A stretch of DNA of 64,000 nt from Pseudaquabacterium inlustre (GTDB lineage: Bacteria > Pseudomonadota > Gammaproteobacteria > Burkholderiales > Burkholderiaceae_C). Every line of letters begins with the position of its first letter. Position 1 is the first letter of the stretch. The notes under the pieces are model-generated. The model did no database searches. It was given only the letters and a program-made list of their open reading frames with translations, and was not told the origin of the DNA. The translations under genes and the position numbers were made by a program. The stretch is from assembly GCF_038066595.1 (NCBI RefSeq), contig NZ_JBBUTH010000010.1, forward strand, positions 434,001-498,000. The letters are read 5' to 3'. Shown here piece after piece: positions 53,123 through 60,670 of this stretch.

Positions 53123-53587
53123 TCAGGCCGCGCTGCGCGCGGCGATCAGGCGCCGCAGCTCGGCCACGTGCTGCGCCTCTTCGGCCGCGAACTCGCCGGC
53201 CAGGCGGCGCGTCTCGGGGTCGCGCGTGGTGGCCGACACGGCGGCGTAATAGGCGTGGCCACGCTGCTCGCTGTCGAGCGCCAGCTTCAGCGCGGCGGTG
53301 CCGTCGAGAAAGCCATCGACGCCGGCCCAGTCGGCGGTCTCGGGGGCGATGCCGTCGGGCCACTGGTACTCGTCGTCGCGCAGCGCCGGCAAGGTGCGGA
53401 AGCCGCCGCGCGCCTGGGCCTCAGCCAGGTGCAGGCGCGAGAAGTGCGCCATGCGGGCGAAGAAGTCCTTCAGCGCACGGTTGCCTTCGGTGTGCATGGC
53501 CGCCGACAGTTCTTCGTAGCGGCGGGCGGCTTCGCGCTCCAGCGCGATGGCATGGGCCAGAAAGGTCTCGACGTCCACGCAGCTCAC
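53123..53587 (-). CDS. Ferritin-like/rubrerythrin-type diiron protein in the fix operon
   Basis: The start is the GTG at 53587 in a GTGA overlap with the fixX stop, giving 154 residues. It is nearly all helical, with ferritin-like metal motifs: ALEREAARRYEEL in the first helix and EEAQHV in the last (E-x2-H). The central helices carry FFARMAHFSRLHLAEA and DSEQRGHAYY. Family members store iron or reduce peroxide. In a nitrogen-fixation operon it may protect oxygen-labile enzymes or supply iron (inference). A different name, such as a generic rubrerythrin family protein, is equally fitting. Confidence 0.8.
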   Translation of the reverse strand: MSCVDVETFLAHAIALEREAARRYEELSAAMHTEGNRALKDFFARMAHFSRLHLAEAQARGGFRTLPALRDDEYQWPDGIAPETADWAGVDGFLDGTAALKLALDSEQRGHAYYAAVSATTRDPETRRLAGEFAAEEAQHVAELRRLIAARSAA

Positions 53588-53886
53588 CCGAACTTGAACA
53601 GGATGCCGTAGCCGCCGCGCGGGTATTCCCACGCCACGTTGCTGTGCTCGGTGCAGATCACGCGGCAGCTGCCGCATTCCAGGCAGCCGTCGGTGATCAG
53701 TGTGACCGTGCGGTTGCCCTCGGCCTTGTAGCAGCTGGCCGGGCACACGAAGGTGCAGGCCTGGCTCTGGCAGTCGTTGCTGCACACCGCCGGGTTCTTG
53801 ATCTGGATGTGCGGCCGACCGTGGTCGACCTTGTAGCGGTTCTGGAAGAGCTTCTCTTCCACGTTCACGGCAGCCACGGCGCTCAT
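53584..53886 (-). CDS. fixX: Ferredoxin-like protein FixX
   Basis: The 100-residue ferredoxin-like partner of FixABC has one cluster region, CLECGSCRVIC, that binds a [4Fe-4S] centre. An upstream CSNDCQSQACTFVCPASC segment is typical of FixX/ETF-QO-like ferredoxins. It ends with the conserved WEYPRGGYGILFKFG. It starts inside the fixC stop (4-nt ATGA overlap) and ends inside the start of the ferritin-like gene. FixX passes the high-potential electrons between FixC and quinone in the bifurcating complex. Confidence 0.95.
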   Translation of the reverse strand: MSAVAAVNVEEKLFQNRYKVDHGRPHIQIKNPAVCSNDCQSQACTFVCPASCYKAEGNRTVTLITDGCLECGSCRVICTEHSNVAWEYPRGGYGILFKFG

Positions 53887-55190
53887 CGCACGGCCCTCCA
53901 GATTTTGAAAGCGTCAGACATCAGGCCACCCAGACGGCGGGCGGATTTGAAACTGCCGAAGATCTCGCGTTCCTTGGTCTTCTTGTCCACGCCGTCCACG
54001 GTGAACATGGTCTGCGCGGCGCGGTTCAGCAGCGTGGGGTAGGTGGTGAAGAACTGCGGGCTGGTGTGCAGCACCTCGGGCAGGTCGCGGTACTTCTTCA
54101 GGTCCTTCATCACGAAGCTCTCGTCCAGCGCCTTCTTGTAGGCCGAGAGCGTCTTCGCGGTCAGTGGCTGGTTGGCGGCCTTGGCGGCGATCACCGTCTC
54201 CGCGGCCAGCCGGCCGGTGGTCATGGCCAGGTTGCTGCCCTCGCGGTGCGCGGCGTTGACGAAGCCACCCGAGTCGCCCACGATCATCCAGCCCTCGCCG
54301 TAGATCTGCGGCACCGCGTGGAAGCCGCCCTCGGGGATCAGGTGCGCGGCGTATTCCTTCATCTCGCCACCCTCGATCAGCGGCGCGATGCTGGGGTGCT
54401 TCTTCAGCTTCTCGAGCAGCGCGTAAGGGGCGGTGCGGTTCGGGTTGGCCTTGAAGTCGCTGAGCATGCAGCCCACGCCGATGGTCAGCGAATCCTTGTT
54501 GGTGTAGAGGAAGCCGGTACCCACCATGCCTTCGGTCACCGAGCCCATCATCTCGATGACCACGCCTTCTTCCTCACCGATGTTGAAGCGCGCCTGGATG
54601 GTCTCTTCGGGCATGAAGAGGATTTCCTTGACCGCCAGCGCCACGTTCTTGGCCTGGATCTCGCCGTGGAAGCCGGCCTTGCGCGCCAGCGTGCTGTTCA
54701 CGCCGTCGGCCAGCACCACCACGTCGGCGTACACCTCGCCGCCCAGGCGGTCGCAGCGCACGCCGATGCAACGGTTGCCGTCCATCAGCAGCTCTTCCAC
54801 CGTGGTCTCGCAGATCAGCAGGGCGCCGGCCTCTCGCACCTTGGCGCTGAACCACTTGTCGAACTGCGCGCGGATGATGGTGTAGCGGTTGTACGGCGGC
54901 TTGTTGTAGTCGTCGCTGCGGTAGTGGGTGCCGACGAAGCTGGTGTCGTCCAGCATCCACATGCGCTGCTCGATGATGTGCCGCTCCAGCGGCGCGTCAT
55001 CGCGGAAGTCGGGGATGATCTTCTCCAGCGCATTGGCGTACAGGATGGCGCCCTGCACGTTCTTGCTGCCGGGGTACTCGCCACGCTCGATCTGCAGCAC
55101 CTTCAGGCCGGCCTTGGCCAGGGTGTAGGTGGCGGCGTTGCCCGAGGGGCCGGCGCCGACCACGATGGCGTCGAAGTGTTCCTTGGCCAT
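53883..55190 (-). CDS. fixC: Electron-transfer flavoprotein-quinone oxidoreductase FixC
   Basis: The 435-residue flavoprotein has an N-terminal Rossmann FAD motif VVGAGPSGNAATYTLAKAG followed by QIERGE. A later VGDSGGFVNAAHREGSNLAM segment binds the FAD and marks the ETF-QO/FixC family. The length is normal for FixC. With FixABX it oxidises NADH and splits electrons between quinone and low-potential ferredoxin or flavodoxin for nitrogenase. It lies 18 nt downstream of fixB. Confidence 0.96.
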   Translation of the reverse strand: MAKEHFDAIVVGAGPSGNAATYTLAKAGLKVLQIERGEYPGSKNVQGAILYANALEKIIPDFRDDAPLERHIIEQRMWMLDDTSFVGTHYRSDDYNKPPYNRYTIIRAQFDKWFSAKVREAGALLICETTVEELLMDGNRCIGVRCDRLGGEVYADVVVLADGVNSTLARKAGFHGEIQAKNVALAVKEILFMPEETIQARFNIGEEEGVVIEMMGSVTEGMVGTGFLYTNKDSLTIGVGCMLSDFKANPNRTAPYALLEKLKKHPSIAPLIEGGEMKEYAAHLIPEGGFHAVPQIYGEGWMIVGDSGGFVNAAHREGSNLAMTTGRLAAETVIAAKAANQPLTAKTLSAYKKALDESFVMKDLKKYRDLPEVLHTSPQFFTTYPTLLNRAAQTMFTVDGVDKKTKEREIFGSFKSARRLGGLMSDAFKIWRAVR

Positions 55191-55208
55191 GGATGTTCTC
55201 CTCAGTAG

Positions 55209-56333
55209 TTAGGCGACCTTGCGGATGCGCTTGTCGAGGTGCGTGCGGAAGGCGTGCGTGAGGGCCGGCAGCACCTGCATCGCATTGCCCACGATGCCGT
55301 GGTGAGCGAAGTCGAAGATCGGCGCGTTGGGGTCGGTGTTGATCGCGACGATGATGTCGCTGCTCTCCATGCCCACGCGGTGCTGGATGGCGCCGCTGAC
55401 GCCGGCGGCGATGTACAGCTTGGGCCGCACGGTCTTGCCGGTCTGGCCCACCTGGCGCTCGGCCTCCAGCCAGCCGGCCTGGGTGACGGCGCGGGTGGCG
55501 CCCACCTCGGCACCCAGCACGCGGGCCAGGTCCCACACCAGCTTGCAGTTGTCGGCGTTCTTCAGGCCCTTGCCGGCGGTGACGATGATGTCGGCATAGG
55601 CCAGGTTCACCGTGTTGCGCGTGGCATCCGGAATGAACTCGAGCAGCTTGGTGACGATGTCGGTCTCCACCATGCCGAGGTTCATCGTGATGATGTCGCC
55701 GGTGCGGCTCTCGTCACGGCGCGGCATGGCGGCGGTGCGCGGGCGCATCGTGGCCATCTGCGGCCGGTAGGCCAGCGTCATGATCGTGCACAGCAGGCTG
55801 CCGCCGAAGGTGGGGCGGGTGGCGGCCAGTGCGCGGCCGTCGATGTTGAGCTCGGTGCAGTCGGCCGTCAGGCCGGTGCCCAGCGTGGTGGCCACGCTGC
55901 CGGCCAGGTCACGCCCCATGGTGGTGGCGCCCAGCAGCAGGATCTCGGGCTGGTGCTGGTTCACCAGGTCGGTCAGGCCCTTGGTGAAGGGCTCGTTGCG
56001 GTAGCCCTGCAGCACCGCGTCGCGCATGAGGTAGCAGTGGTCGGCGCCGTAGACGTAGGCCTCCTTGGCGAAGTCTTCCAGCTTGTCCTGCGGGCCGCCC
56101 AGCAGCACGCCGCTCACGTCCACGCCCAGCTTGTCGGCCAGCTTGCGCGCCTCGCCCATCAGCTCCCAGCTGACGCTGTGCACCTGGCCGCGGTCGTGCT
56201 CGATGAACACCCACACGCCCTTGTAGGCCTTCAGGTGCTCGGGCAGTTCGGTGCTGCGGCCGGAGCGGCCGGCGGTCTTGGCGGCGCCGGCGGCCGCAGC
56301 GGCGGCCATGGCGGGTTTGTCGTTGTCGGCCAT
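55209..56333 (-). CDS. fixB: Electron-transfer flavoprotein alpha subunit FixB
   Basis: The 374-residue protein is of ETF-alpha type. The C-terminal FAD-binding part shows GQTGKTVRPKLYIAAGVSGA and a later NTDPNAPIFDFAHHGIVGN strand, as in EtfA/FixB. The N-terminus has a ~25-residue Ala/Gly-rich, low-complexity extension before VWVFIEHDRG. The gene starts 10 nt after fixA ends. FixB pairs with FixA and carries FAD. Confidence 0.95.
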   Translation of the reverse strand: MADNDKPAMAAAAAAGAAKTAGRSGRSTELPEHLKAYKGVWVFIEHDRGQVHSVSWELMGEARKLADKLGVDVSGVLLGGPQDKLEDFAKEAYVYGADHCYLMRDAVLQGYRNEPFTKGLTDLVNQHQPEILLLGATTMGRDLAGSVATTLGTGLTADCTELNIDGRALAATRPTFGGSLLCTIMTLAYRPQMATMRPRTAAMPRRDESRTGDIITMNLGMVETDIVTKLLEFIPDATRNTVNLAYADIIVTAGKGLKNADNCKLVWDLARVLGAEVGATRAVTQAGWLEAERQVGQTGKTVRPKLYIAAGVSGAIQHRVGMESSDIIVAINTDPNAPIFDFAHHGIVGNAMQVLPALTHAFRTHLDKRIRKVA

Positions 56334-56343
56334 GGTGTTCTCC

Positions 56344-57195
56344 TCAAGCGGACAGCCGGTCCACCGTCTCTTGTTCGAGCGTCGGGTGGGTGGTGAAGAT
56401 CTTCTGCAGCAGGTTCAGGCAGGCGTCGTTCACGCCCACGCCGTCATCGATGGTCTGCATCTCGGCGCGCTCCTTGCGCGGCTTGGGCGCGAACACCTTG
56501 CTCACGATGGTGGGGCTGCCCTTCAGGCCAATCTTGGTGATGTCCTCGATGCCGGCGTCGTCCTTGTTCCACTTGCGCACCGGCACGCGCGCGGCGCGCA
56601 GCATGTCGTCCATGGTGGCGAAGCGCATCTCGTTGGTGCCCTCCAGCATGGTGATCAGGCTGGGCAGCGTGGTCTTCAGGCGCTGCACGCCGCCCTCGGC
56701 GCGGCGCTCCACGGTGATGGTGCGGCCGTCCAGGTCCACCTCGTTGATCTTGCTGACGTAGGTGAGCAGGTTCCAGCCCAGGCGCTTGGCGATGCCGGGG
56801 CCCACCTGGGCGGTGTCGCCGTCGATGGTCTGCTTGCCGGTGAACACCAGGTCCACCGCCTGCTCCTCGCTGATCTTCTTGATCGCCGAGGTGAGGGCGT
56901 AGCTGGTGGCCAGCGTGTCGGCACCGGCGAAGGCGCGGTCGGTGACCAGCACCGCATCGGTGGCGCCGAAGCTGATGCACTTGCGCAGCGCGTCTTCCGC
57001 CTGCGGCGGGCCCATGCACAGCATGGTGACGCGGCCGCCGAACTTGTCCTTCAGGCGCAGGGCCTCTTCCAGCGCGAACAGGTCATACGGGTTCACGATG
57101 GCCGGCACACCCTGGCGCATGATGGTGTTGGTGACCGGGTGCACGCGGATCTGCGCCGAATCGGGCACCTGCTTGATGCAGACGACGATGTGCAT
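56344..57195 (-). CDS. fixA: Electron-transfer flavoprotein beta subunit FixA
   Basis: The 283-residue ETF-beta protein starts MHIVVCIKQVPD, the family's standard N-terminus, and continues with VNPYDLFALEEALRLKD, CMGPPQAEDALRKCISFGATDAVLVTDR and FTGKQTIDGDTAQVGPGIAKRL. It binds the bifurcating flavin with FixB. It follows nifW by 33 nt, with a purine-rich AAGGAGAAG just upstream of its ATG. Confidence 0.96.
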   Translation of the reverse strand: MHIVVCIKQVPDSAQIRVHPVTNTIMRQGVPAIVNPYDLFALEEALRLKDKFGGRVTMLCMGPPQAEDALRKCISFGATDAVLVTDRAFAGADTLATSYALTSAIKKISEEQAVDLVFTGKQTIDGDTAQVGPGIAKRLGWNLLTYVSKINEVDLDGRTITVERRAEGGVQRLKTTLPSLITMLEGTNEMRFATMDDMLRAARVPVRKWNKDDAGIEDITKIGLKGSPTIVSKVFAPKPRKERAEMQTIDDGVGVNDACLNLLQKIFTTHPTLEQETVDRLSA

Positions 57196-57228
57196 GTTCT
57201 TCTCCTTGCAGGGACGATGGGCGATCGG

Positions 57229-57579
57229 TCAGGCCGCGGCCGCGCGGCGGCGCTCGGCCAGGCTCTCGCGCAGGTTGGCCACCGGCACGGCCTTCTGGCC
57301 GTCGGCGTCCTGGAACACCTTGAACACCTTCTCCTTCACGGCGCTGGAGTTCACGAAGTCGCCATGCGCCTGCATCAGCAGCTCGCGGTAGCGGCGGAAG
57401 GTGGCCACCTCGTCCTCGCCCGGCACCGCCTCGCTCTTGTGCAGGTACTGGTAGAAGCGCTTGAGGATGTGCAGGCGGTTCACGTGCACCACCTTCTCGT
57501 CGAATGGCACACCGAAGAAGGTGAGGAAGTCTTCGGCGCTGGAAAGGGCCTTCAGGCGGTGCGTGAGGCTGTCGGACAT
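57229..57579 (-). CDS. nifW: Nitrogenase stabilising/protective protein NifW
   Basis: The 116-residue protein has the NifW pattern: LKALSSAEDFLTFFGVPFDEKVVHVNRLHILKRF, then an FRRYRELLMQAHGDFVNSSAVKEKVFKVF segment. NifW is associated with the MoFe protein and helps its maturation or oxygen protection. It sits 33 nt downstream of nifV and 33 nt upstream of fixA, with GGAGAC before the ATG. Confidence 0.95.
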   Translation of the reverse strand: MSDSLTHRLKALSSAEDFLTFFGVPFDEKVVHVNRLHILKRFYQYLHKSEAVPGEDEVATFRRYRELLMQAHGDFVNSSAVKEKVFKVFQDADGQKAVPVANLRESLAERRRAAAA

Positions 57580-57612
57580 GCGGGTCTCCTGGGCGATGCG
57601 GTTCAGGGCGCG

Positions 57613-58788
57613 TCAGGCGCGGGCCATCGGGATGGTCTCGACGACAGCACGCGTGTCGCGGAGAAAGCGGGTGAGCTCGGCGGCCGAGGGCTCGCACTTG
57701 GTGCTCATCACGTGCTCGCGGATGTGCTGCAGCAGCACCGGCACATGCTCGGGCTCGATGGCCAGGCCCATGCGGGCATAACGCTCGATCACCGCGGCCG
57801 AGCCCGAGTGCTTGCCCAGCACCAGGCGGTGCGTGCGGCCCAGCTCCTCGGGCGCGAAGTTCTCGTAGTTGCGGCGGTCCTTCAGCAGGCCGTCGACATG
57901 GATGCCGCTTTCGTGCGCGAACACCGCCTCGCCGACGATGGCCTTGCCGGCGGCCGTGGGCCGGCCCGAGGCCTGCGCCACCAGCGCGCTGATGGCCGGC
58001 AACTGCGCCGTGGCCACGCCGCATTCAACGCCGTACACATGGCGCAGCGCCATCACCACCTCTTCCATCGCGGCATTGCCGGCGCGCTCGCCCAGGCCGT
58101 TGACGGTGGTGCTGGCATGCGTGGCGCCGGCGGCCAGCGCGGCCAGCGTGTTGGCGGTGGCCAGGCCCAGGTCGTTGTGGGCGTGGATCTCGATGCCGAT
58201 GTCGACCTCGGCGCGCAGCGCGGCGATGCGGCGGTGCGTCTCGAACGGGTCCAGCAGACCCAGCGTGTCGGCATAGCGCACCCGCACCGCACCGCAGGCC
58301 TGGGCCAGCGCGGCGGCCTCGGCCAGGAAGCCGGCATCGGCGCGCGAGGCATCCTCGAAGCCCACGCTGACGGTGAGGCCGCGGTCGGCCACGCGCGTCA
58401 CGCAGTCACGCAACGTGGCCAGCACCCAGGCGCGGTCGCGCTGCAGCTTGTGGGTGATCTGGATGTCGGACACCGACACCGACAGGTGCACGATGTCGGC
58501 GCGGCAGCGCAGCGCGGCGGCGATGTCGCGCTCGGCCATGCGCGCCCAGACCATGGTGCGGGCGCGGCGCACCACGCGGCAGATCTCGTTGATCAGCGCC
58601 ACCTCGTGCTCGCCCATGGCTGGGATGCCGATCTCCATCTCGGGCACGCCGGCCACATCCAGCGCGCGGGCGATGGCCAGCTTCTCGCGGTCACTGAAGG
58701 CCACGCCCGCGGTCTGCTCACCGTCGCGCAACGTGGTGTCGTTGATCGTGACCTTGGATTCGACGGGGCGGGGCAGGGAGGTGTTCAC
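57613..58788 (-). CDS. nifV: Homocitrate synthase NifV
   Basis: The 391-residue enzyme is of the DRE-TIM (isopropylmalate/homocitrate synthase) family. INDTTLRDGEQTAGVAFS holds the catalytic R-D-E set, HAHNDLGLATAN supplies the metal His residues, and NGLGERAGNAAMEE follows. It condenses acetyl-CoA and 2-oxoglutarate into homocitrate, the organic ligand of FeMo-co. The GTG start has CAGGAG seven bases upstream and a complete NifA/sigma-54 promoter before it, so it is the first gene of the nifV-nifW-fixABCX run. Distinction from LeuA rests on motifs and context. Confidence 0.95.
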   Translation of the reverse strand: MNTSLPRPVESKVTINDTTLRDGEQTAGVAFSDREKLAIARALDVAGVPEMEIGIPAMGEHEVALINEICRVVRRARTMVWARMAERDIAAALRCRADIVHLSVSVSDIQITHKLQRDRAWVLATLRDCVTRVADRGLTVSVGFEDASRADAGFLAEAAALAQACGAVRVRYADTLGLLDPFETHRRIAALRAEVDIGIEIHAHNDLGLATANTLAALAAGATHASTTVNGLGERAGNAAMEEVVMALRHVYGVECGVATAQLPAISALVAQASGRPTAAGKAIVGEAVFAHESGIHVDGLLKDRRNYENFAPEELGRTHRLVLGKHSGSAAVIERYARMGLAIEPEHVPVLLQHIREHVMSTKCEPSAAELTRFLRDTRAVVETIPMARA

Positions 58789-58820
58789 ACCGGACTCCTG
58801 GGCGGGGTTTTCCGGTGAAT

Positions 58821-58837
58821 CGCAAGCCGTGTGCCAG
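58821..58837 (-). promoter_or_regulatory. Sigma-54 (-24/-12) promoter of the nifV operon
   Basis: The minus strand reads CTGGCACACGGCTTGCG. It has GG-N10-GC spacing with TGGCAC at -24 and TTGC at -12, a near-perfect sigma-54 element. The expected transcript start is about 20-25 nt before the nifV GTG. Confidence 0.85.
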
Positions 58838-58852
58838 CTGGCGAAGCACGTT

Positions 58853-58865
58853 CAAGTGCTTGATT
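58853..58865 (-). promoter_or_regulatory. IHF-consensus site between UAS and sigma-54 promoter
   Basis: The minus strand reads AATCAAGCACTTG, matching WATCAA-N4-TTR in full. It lies between the UAS and the -24/-12 element, where IHF bends DNA so that NifA can touch the polymerase. Confidence 0.65.
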
Positions 58866-58914
58866 TGCCGACGATTTTCTGGATTTCTGGCGGCGTCGGG
58901 CGGCCTGTCGGGAA

Positions 58915-58930
58915 TGTCGCTAAGGTCACA
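58915..58930. promoter_or_regulatory. NifA upstream activator sequence
   Basis: TGTCGCTAAGGTCACA fits TGT-N10-ACA exactly. It lies about 110 bp upstream of the expected nifV transcript start, the usual distance for a NifA-binding site. Confidence 0.8.
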
Positions 58931-58933
58931 GAG

Positions 58934-58968
58934 CCCGGCCAACGCGGCGCGCGGCGCCGCGTGCCGGG
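58934..58968 (-). terminator. Strong hairpin after the DEAD-box helicase gene
   Basis: CCCGGC plus ACGCGGCG pairs with CGCCGCGT plus GCCGGG around a 5-nt loop (14 bp, one 2-nt bulge). It begins a few bases past the helicase stop and just before the NifA site, so it would insulate nifV from helicase transcription. No U-tract follows. Confidence 0.6.
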
Positions 58969-58972
58969 GGCC

Positions 58973-60307
58973 TCAACGGCGTGCGGTCGGGGCCGTGGCA
59001 GCGGCTGCGGCCGCCGCGGCCTGCTCGCGCAGCTTGTCCTTCTTGCTCTTGCGCTTGCCCTTCACGCCGCCGGTGGGGTCAGACGGCGGCGGCACCTCGG
59101 TGGGCGCAAAGCCGGGCAGCACCTCGCGCGGCACGCGCTGGCCCTGCCGCTTCTCGATCAGGCGGAAGTGCGCTTCCACCGTGGGCGGCACGAAGCTGAT
59201 GGCCAGGCCGGTGGCGCCGGCGCGGCCGGTGCGGCCGATGCGGTGCACATGGTCGTCGGCCGAGCGCGGCAGGTCGAAATTGATCACCAGCGCCAGATCG
59301 GGAATGTCGAGCCCACGCGCGGCCATGTCGGTGGCCACCACCACGCGCGTCTCGCCGCGGCGCAGGCCATCCAGCACGCGCCAGCGCGTGCCCTGGCTCA
59401 GCTCGCCATGCAGGGCCACGGCGCGGTGGCCATGGCGCAGCAGCTTCTCGGCCACCAGCTCGGCGGCATGGCGTGTGGCCACGAACACCAGCGTGCGCGG
59501 CTCGTCCATTTCTTTGAGCAGCTGGCGCAGCAGCGGGCCGCGCTGGGCCGTGTCCACCGTGATGGCGCGCTGCTGGATGGCGGCCGGCGGCTGGGTGCCG
59601 GCCGATTCATCCCGCAGCGTCACCGGATCGCGCAGCAGCCGATCGGCCACGGCCTGCAGCGCTGCGCCCGCGCCGCCCGTGCCCTGACCGTAGGTGGCCG
59701 AGAACAGCAGGTTCTGCCGCTGCGCCGGCAGCAGGGCCAGCACGCGGTCGAGCTCGTCGGCAAAGCCCAGGGCCAGCAGGCGGTCGGCCTCGTCGAGCAC
59801 CAGGGTCTTCAGCGCGCCCAGGCGCAGGGCGTTGTGCGCCACCACGTCCAGCACGCGGCCGGGCGTGGCCACCACGATGTCGGCACCGCCGCGCAGCGCC
59901 ATCAGCTGCGGGTTGATCGACACCCCGCCTTGCAGCACCGCCACCCGCAGGCGCGGCGGCGGCGGCGCATCACTGCGCCAGGCGCTGGCATGCGGCGGCA
60001 GTCCGCGCACCAGGCCGCGCAACACCTCGCCCACCTGCTGCGCCAGCTCACGCGTGGGCACCAGCACCAAGGCGGATGGGTCACGCTGGCGCTGCGCCGG
60101 GCCGCCGCTGAGCTTCAGCGCCTGCTGCAGCAGCGGAAGCGCATAGGCCAGCGTCTTGCCGGTGCCGGTGGGCGCCTGGGCCAGCAGATCCCGCCCCGCC
60201 AGCACGGCCGGAATGGCCTGCGCCTGGATGGGCGTGGGATCGGTGCGCTCGGCTTGGGCGAGGGCATCGACCAGGGCAGGGAACAGGCCCAGGGTGGCAA
60301 AGGACAT
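58973..60307 (-). CDS. DEAD-box ATP-dependent RNA helicase, RhlE type
   Basis: Start at the ATG at 60307 (444 residues), because the conserved domain begins at once (FATLGLFPALVDALAQAERTDPTPIQ); the open frame upstream is low-complexity. Motifs in order: Q-motif with TPIQAQAIP, Walker A APTGTGKT, PTRELAQQ, ATPGRVLD, DEAD, SAT, VATDMAARGLD and HRIGRTGRAG. The C-terminus is basic (KGKRKSKKDK) with an Ala-rich end. Such helicases remodel ribosomal RNA or mRNA. It is next to nifV but separated by a hairpin and a nif promoter, so it is probably unrelated to nitrogen fixation. Confidence 0.9.
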   Translation of the reverse strand: MSFATLGLFPALVDALAQAERTDPTPIQAQAIPAVLAGRDLLAQAPTGTGKTLAYALPLLQQALKLSGGPAQRQRDPSALVLVPTRELAQQVGEVLRGLVRGLPPHASAWRSDAPPPPRLRVAVLQGGVSINPQLMALRGGADIVVATPGRVLDVVAHNALRLGALKTLVLDEADRLLALGFADELDRVLALLPAQRQNLLFSATYGQGTGGAGAALQAVADRLLRDPVTLRDESAGTQPPAAIQQRAITVDTAQRGPLLRQLLKEMDEPRTLVFVATRHAAELVAEKLLRHGHRAVALHGELSQGTRWRVLDGLRRGETRVVVATDMAARGLDIPDLALVINFDLPRSADDHVHRIGRTGRAGATGLAISFVPPTVEAHFRLIEKRQGQRVPREVLPGFAPTEVPPPSDPTGGVKGKRKSKKDKLREQAAAAAAAATAPTARR

Positions 60308-60670
60308 GGGAAGGGGCCTGGCGCGCGGCGGGGTGGGTGGGGGCGGGATTTTAGGGTGGGGGCTGGGTGGGGGCCCTGGAGAGTCGGCCGCGCGCGGCGA
60401 GGCCGGTCGTGCGCAGGGTGGAGGCTGGGTTCTGGGCGGAGGGATATGCTTGGGTTCCATGTCGCGCCCGTATCCGGTTACGCCCGCAGCGCCCGTATCC
60501 GGATACGGCGCGGATATGCGCTCGATAACAAGTTGAACTAGACCGCTGACGCGGTAGGCGCTCATTTACGGTGATGGGAATTATGACCGCGGGCGGCGGG
60601 CTGGTCGGCTGAACAGATGGCGCGCACCCTTGATGCGCAGGCATGTGCCTGTGTGATCAAGGAGATGGCG
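60308..60670. other. Intergenic region with two near-identical 19-bp direct repeats
   Basis: No gene is supported here. At 60464-60482 and 60489-60507 lie GCGCCCGTATCCGGTTACG and its copy with one change (A for T), 25 bp apart; the second contains a perfect 14-bp palindrome, CGTATCCGGATACG. They could be operator sites for the helicase gene or chance. From about 60555 the DNA is probably the left end of the IS91-type element. Confidence 0.4.

Noticed and set aside
56251..58818. Plus-strand open frame of 855 codons across fixA, nifW and nifV
   Set aside because: It is antisense to three well-identified nitrogen-fixation genes and shows no motif.
60550..60560. A second integron-like core site (GGTAGGC) at the left of the IS element
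   Set aside because: It lacks the invariant GTT and has no paired inner arms.
60617..60670. Longer start for the tyrosine recombinase at 60617
   Set aside because: No ribosome binding site precedes it, whereas AAGGAG stands six bases before the ATG at 60671.
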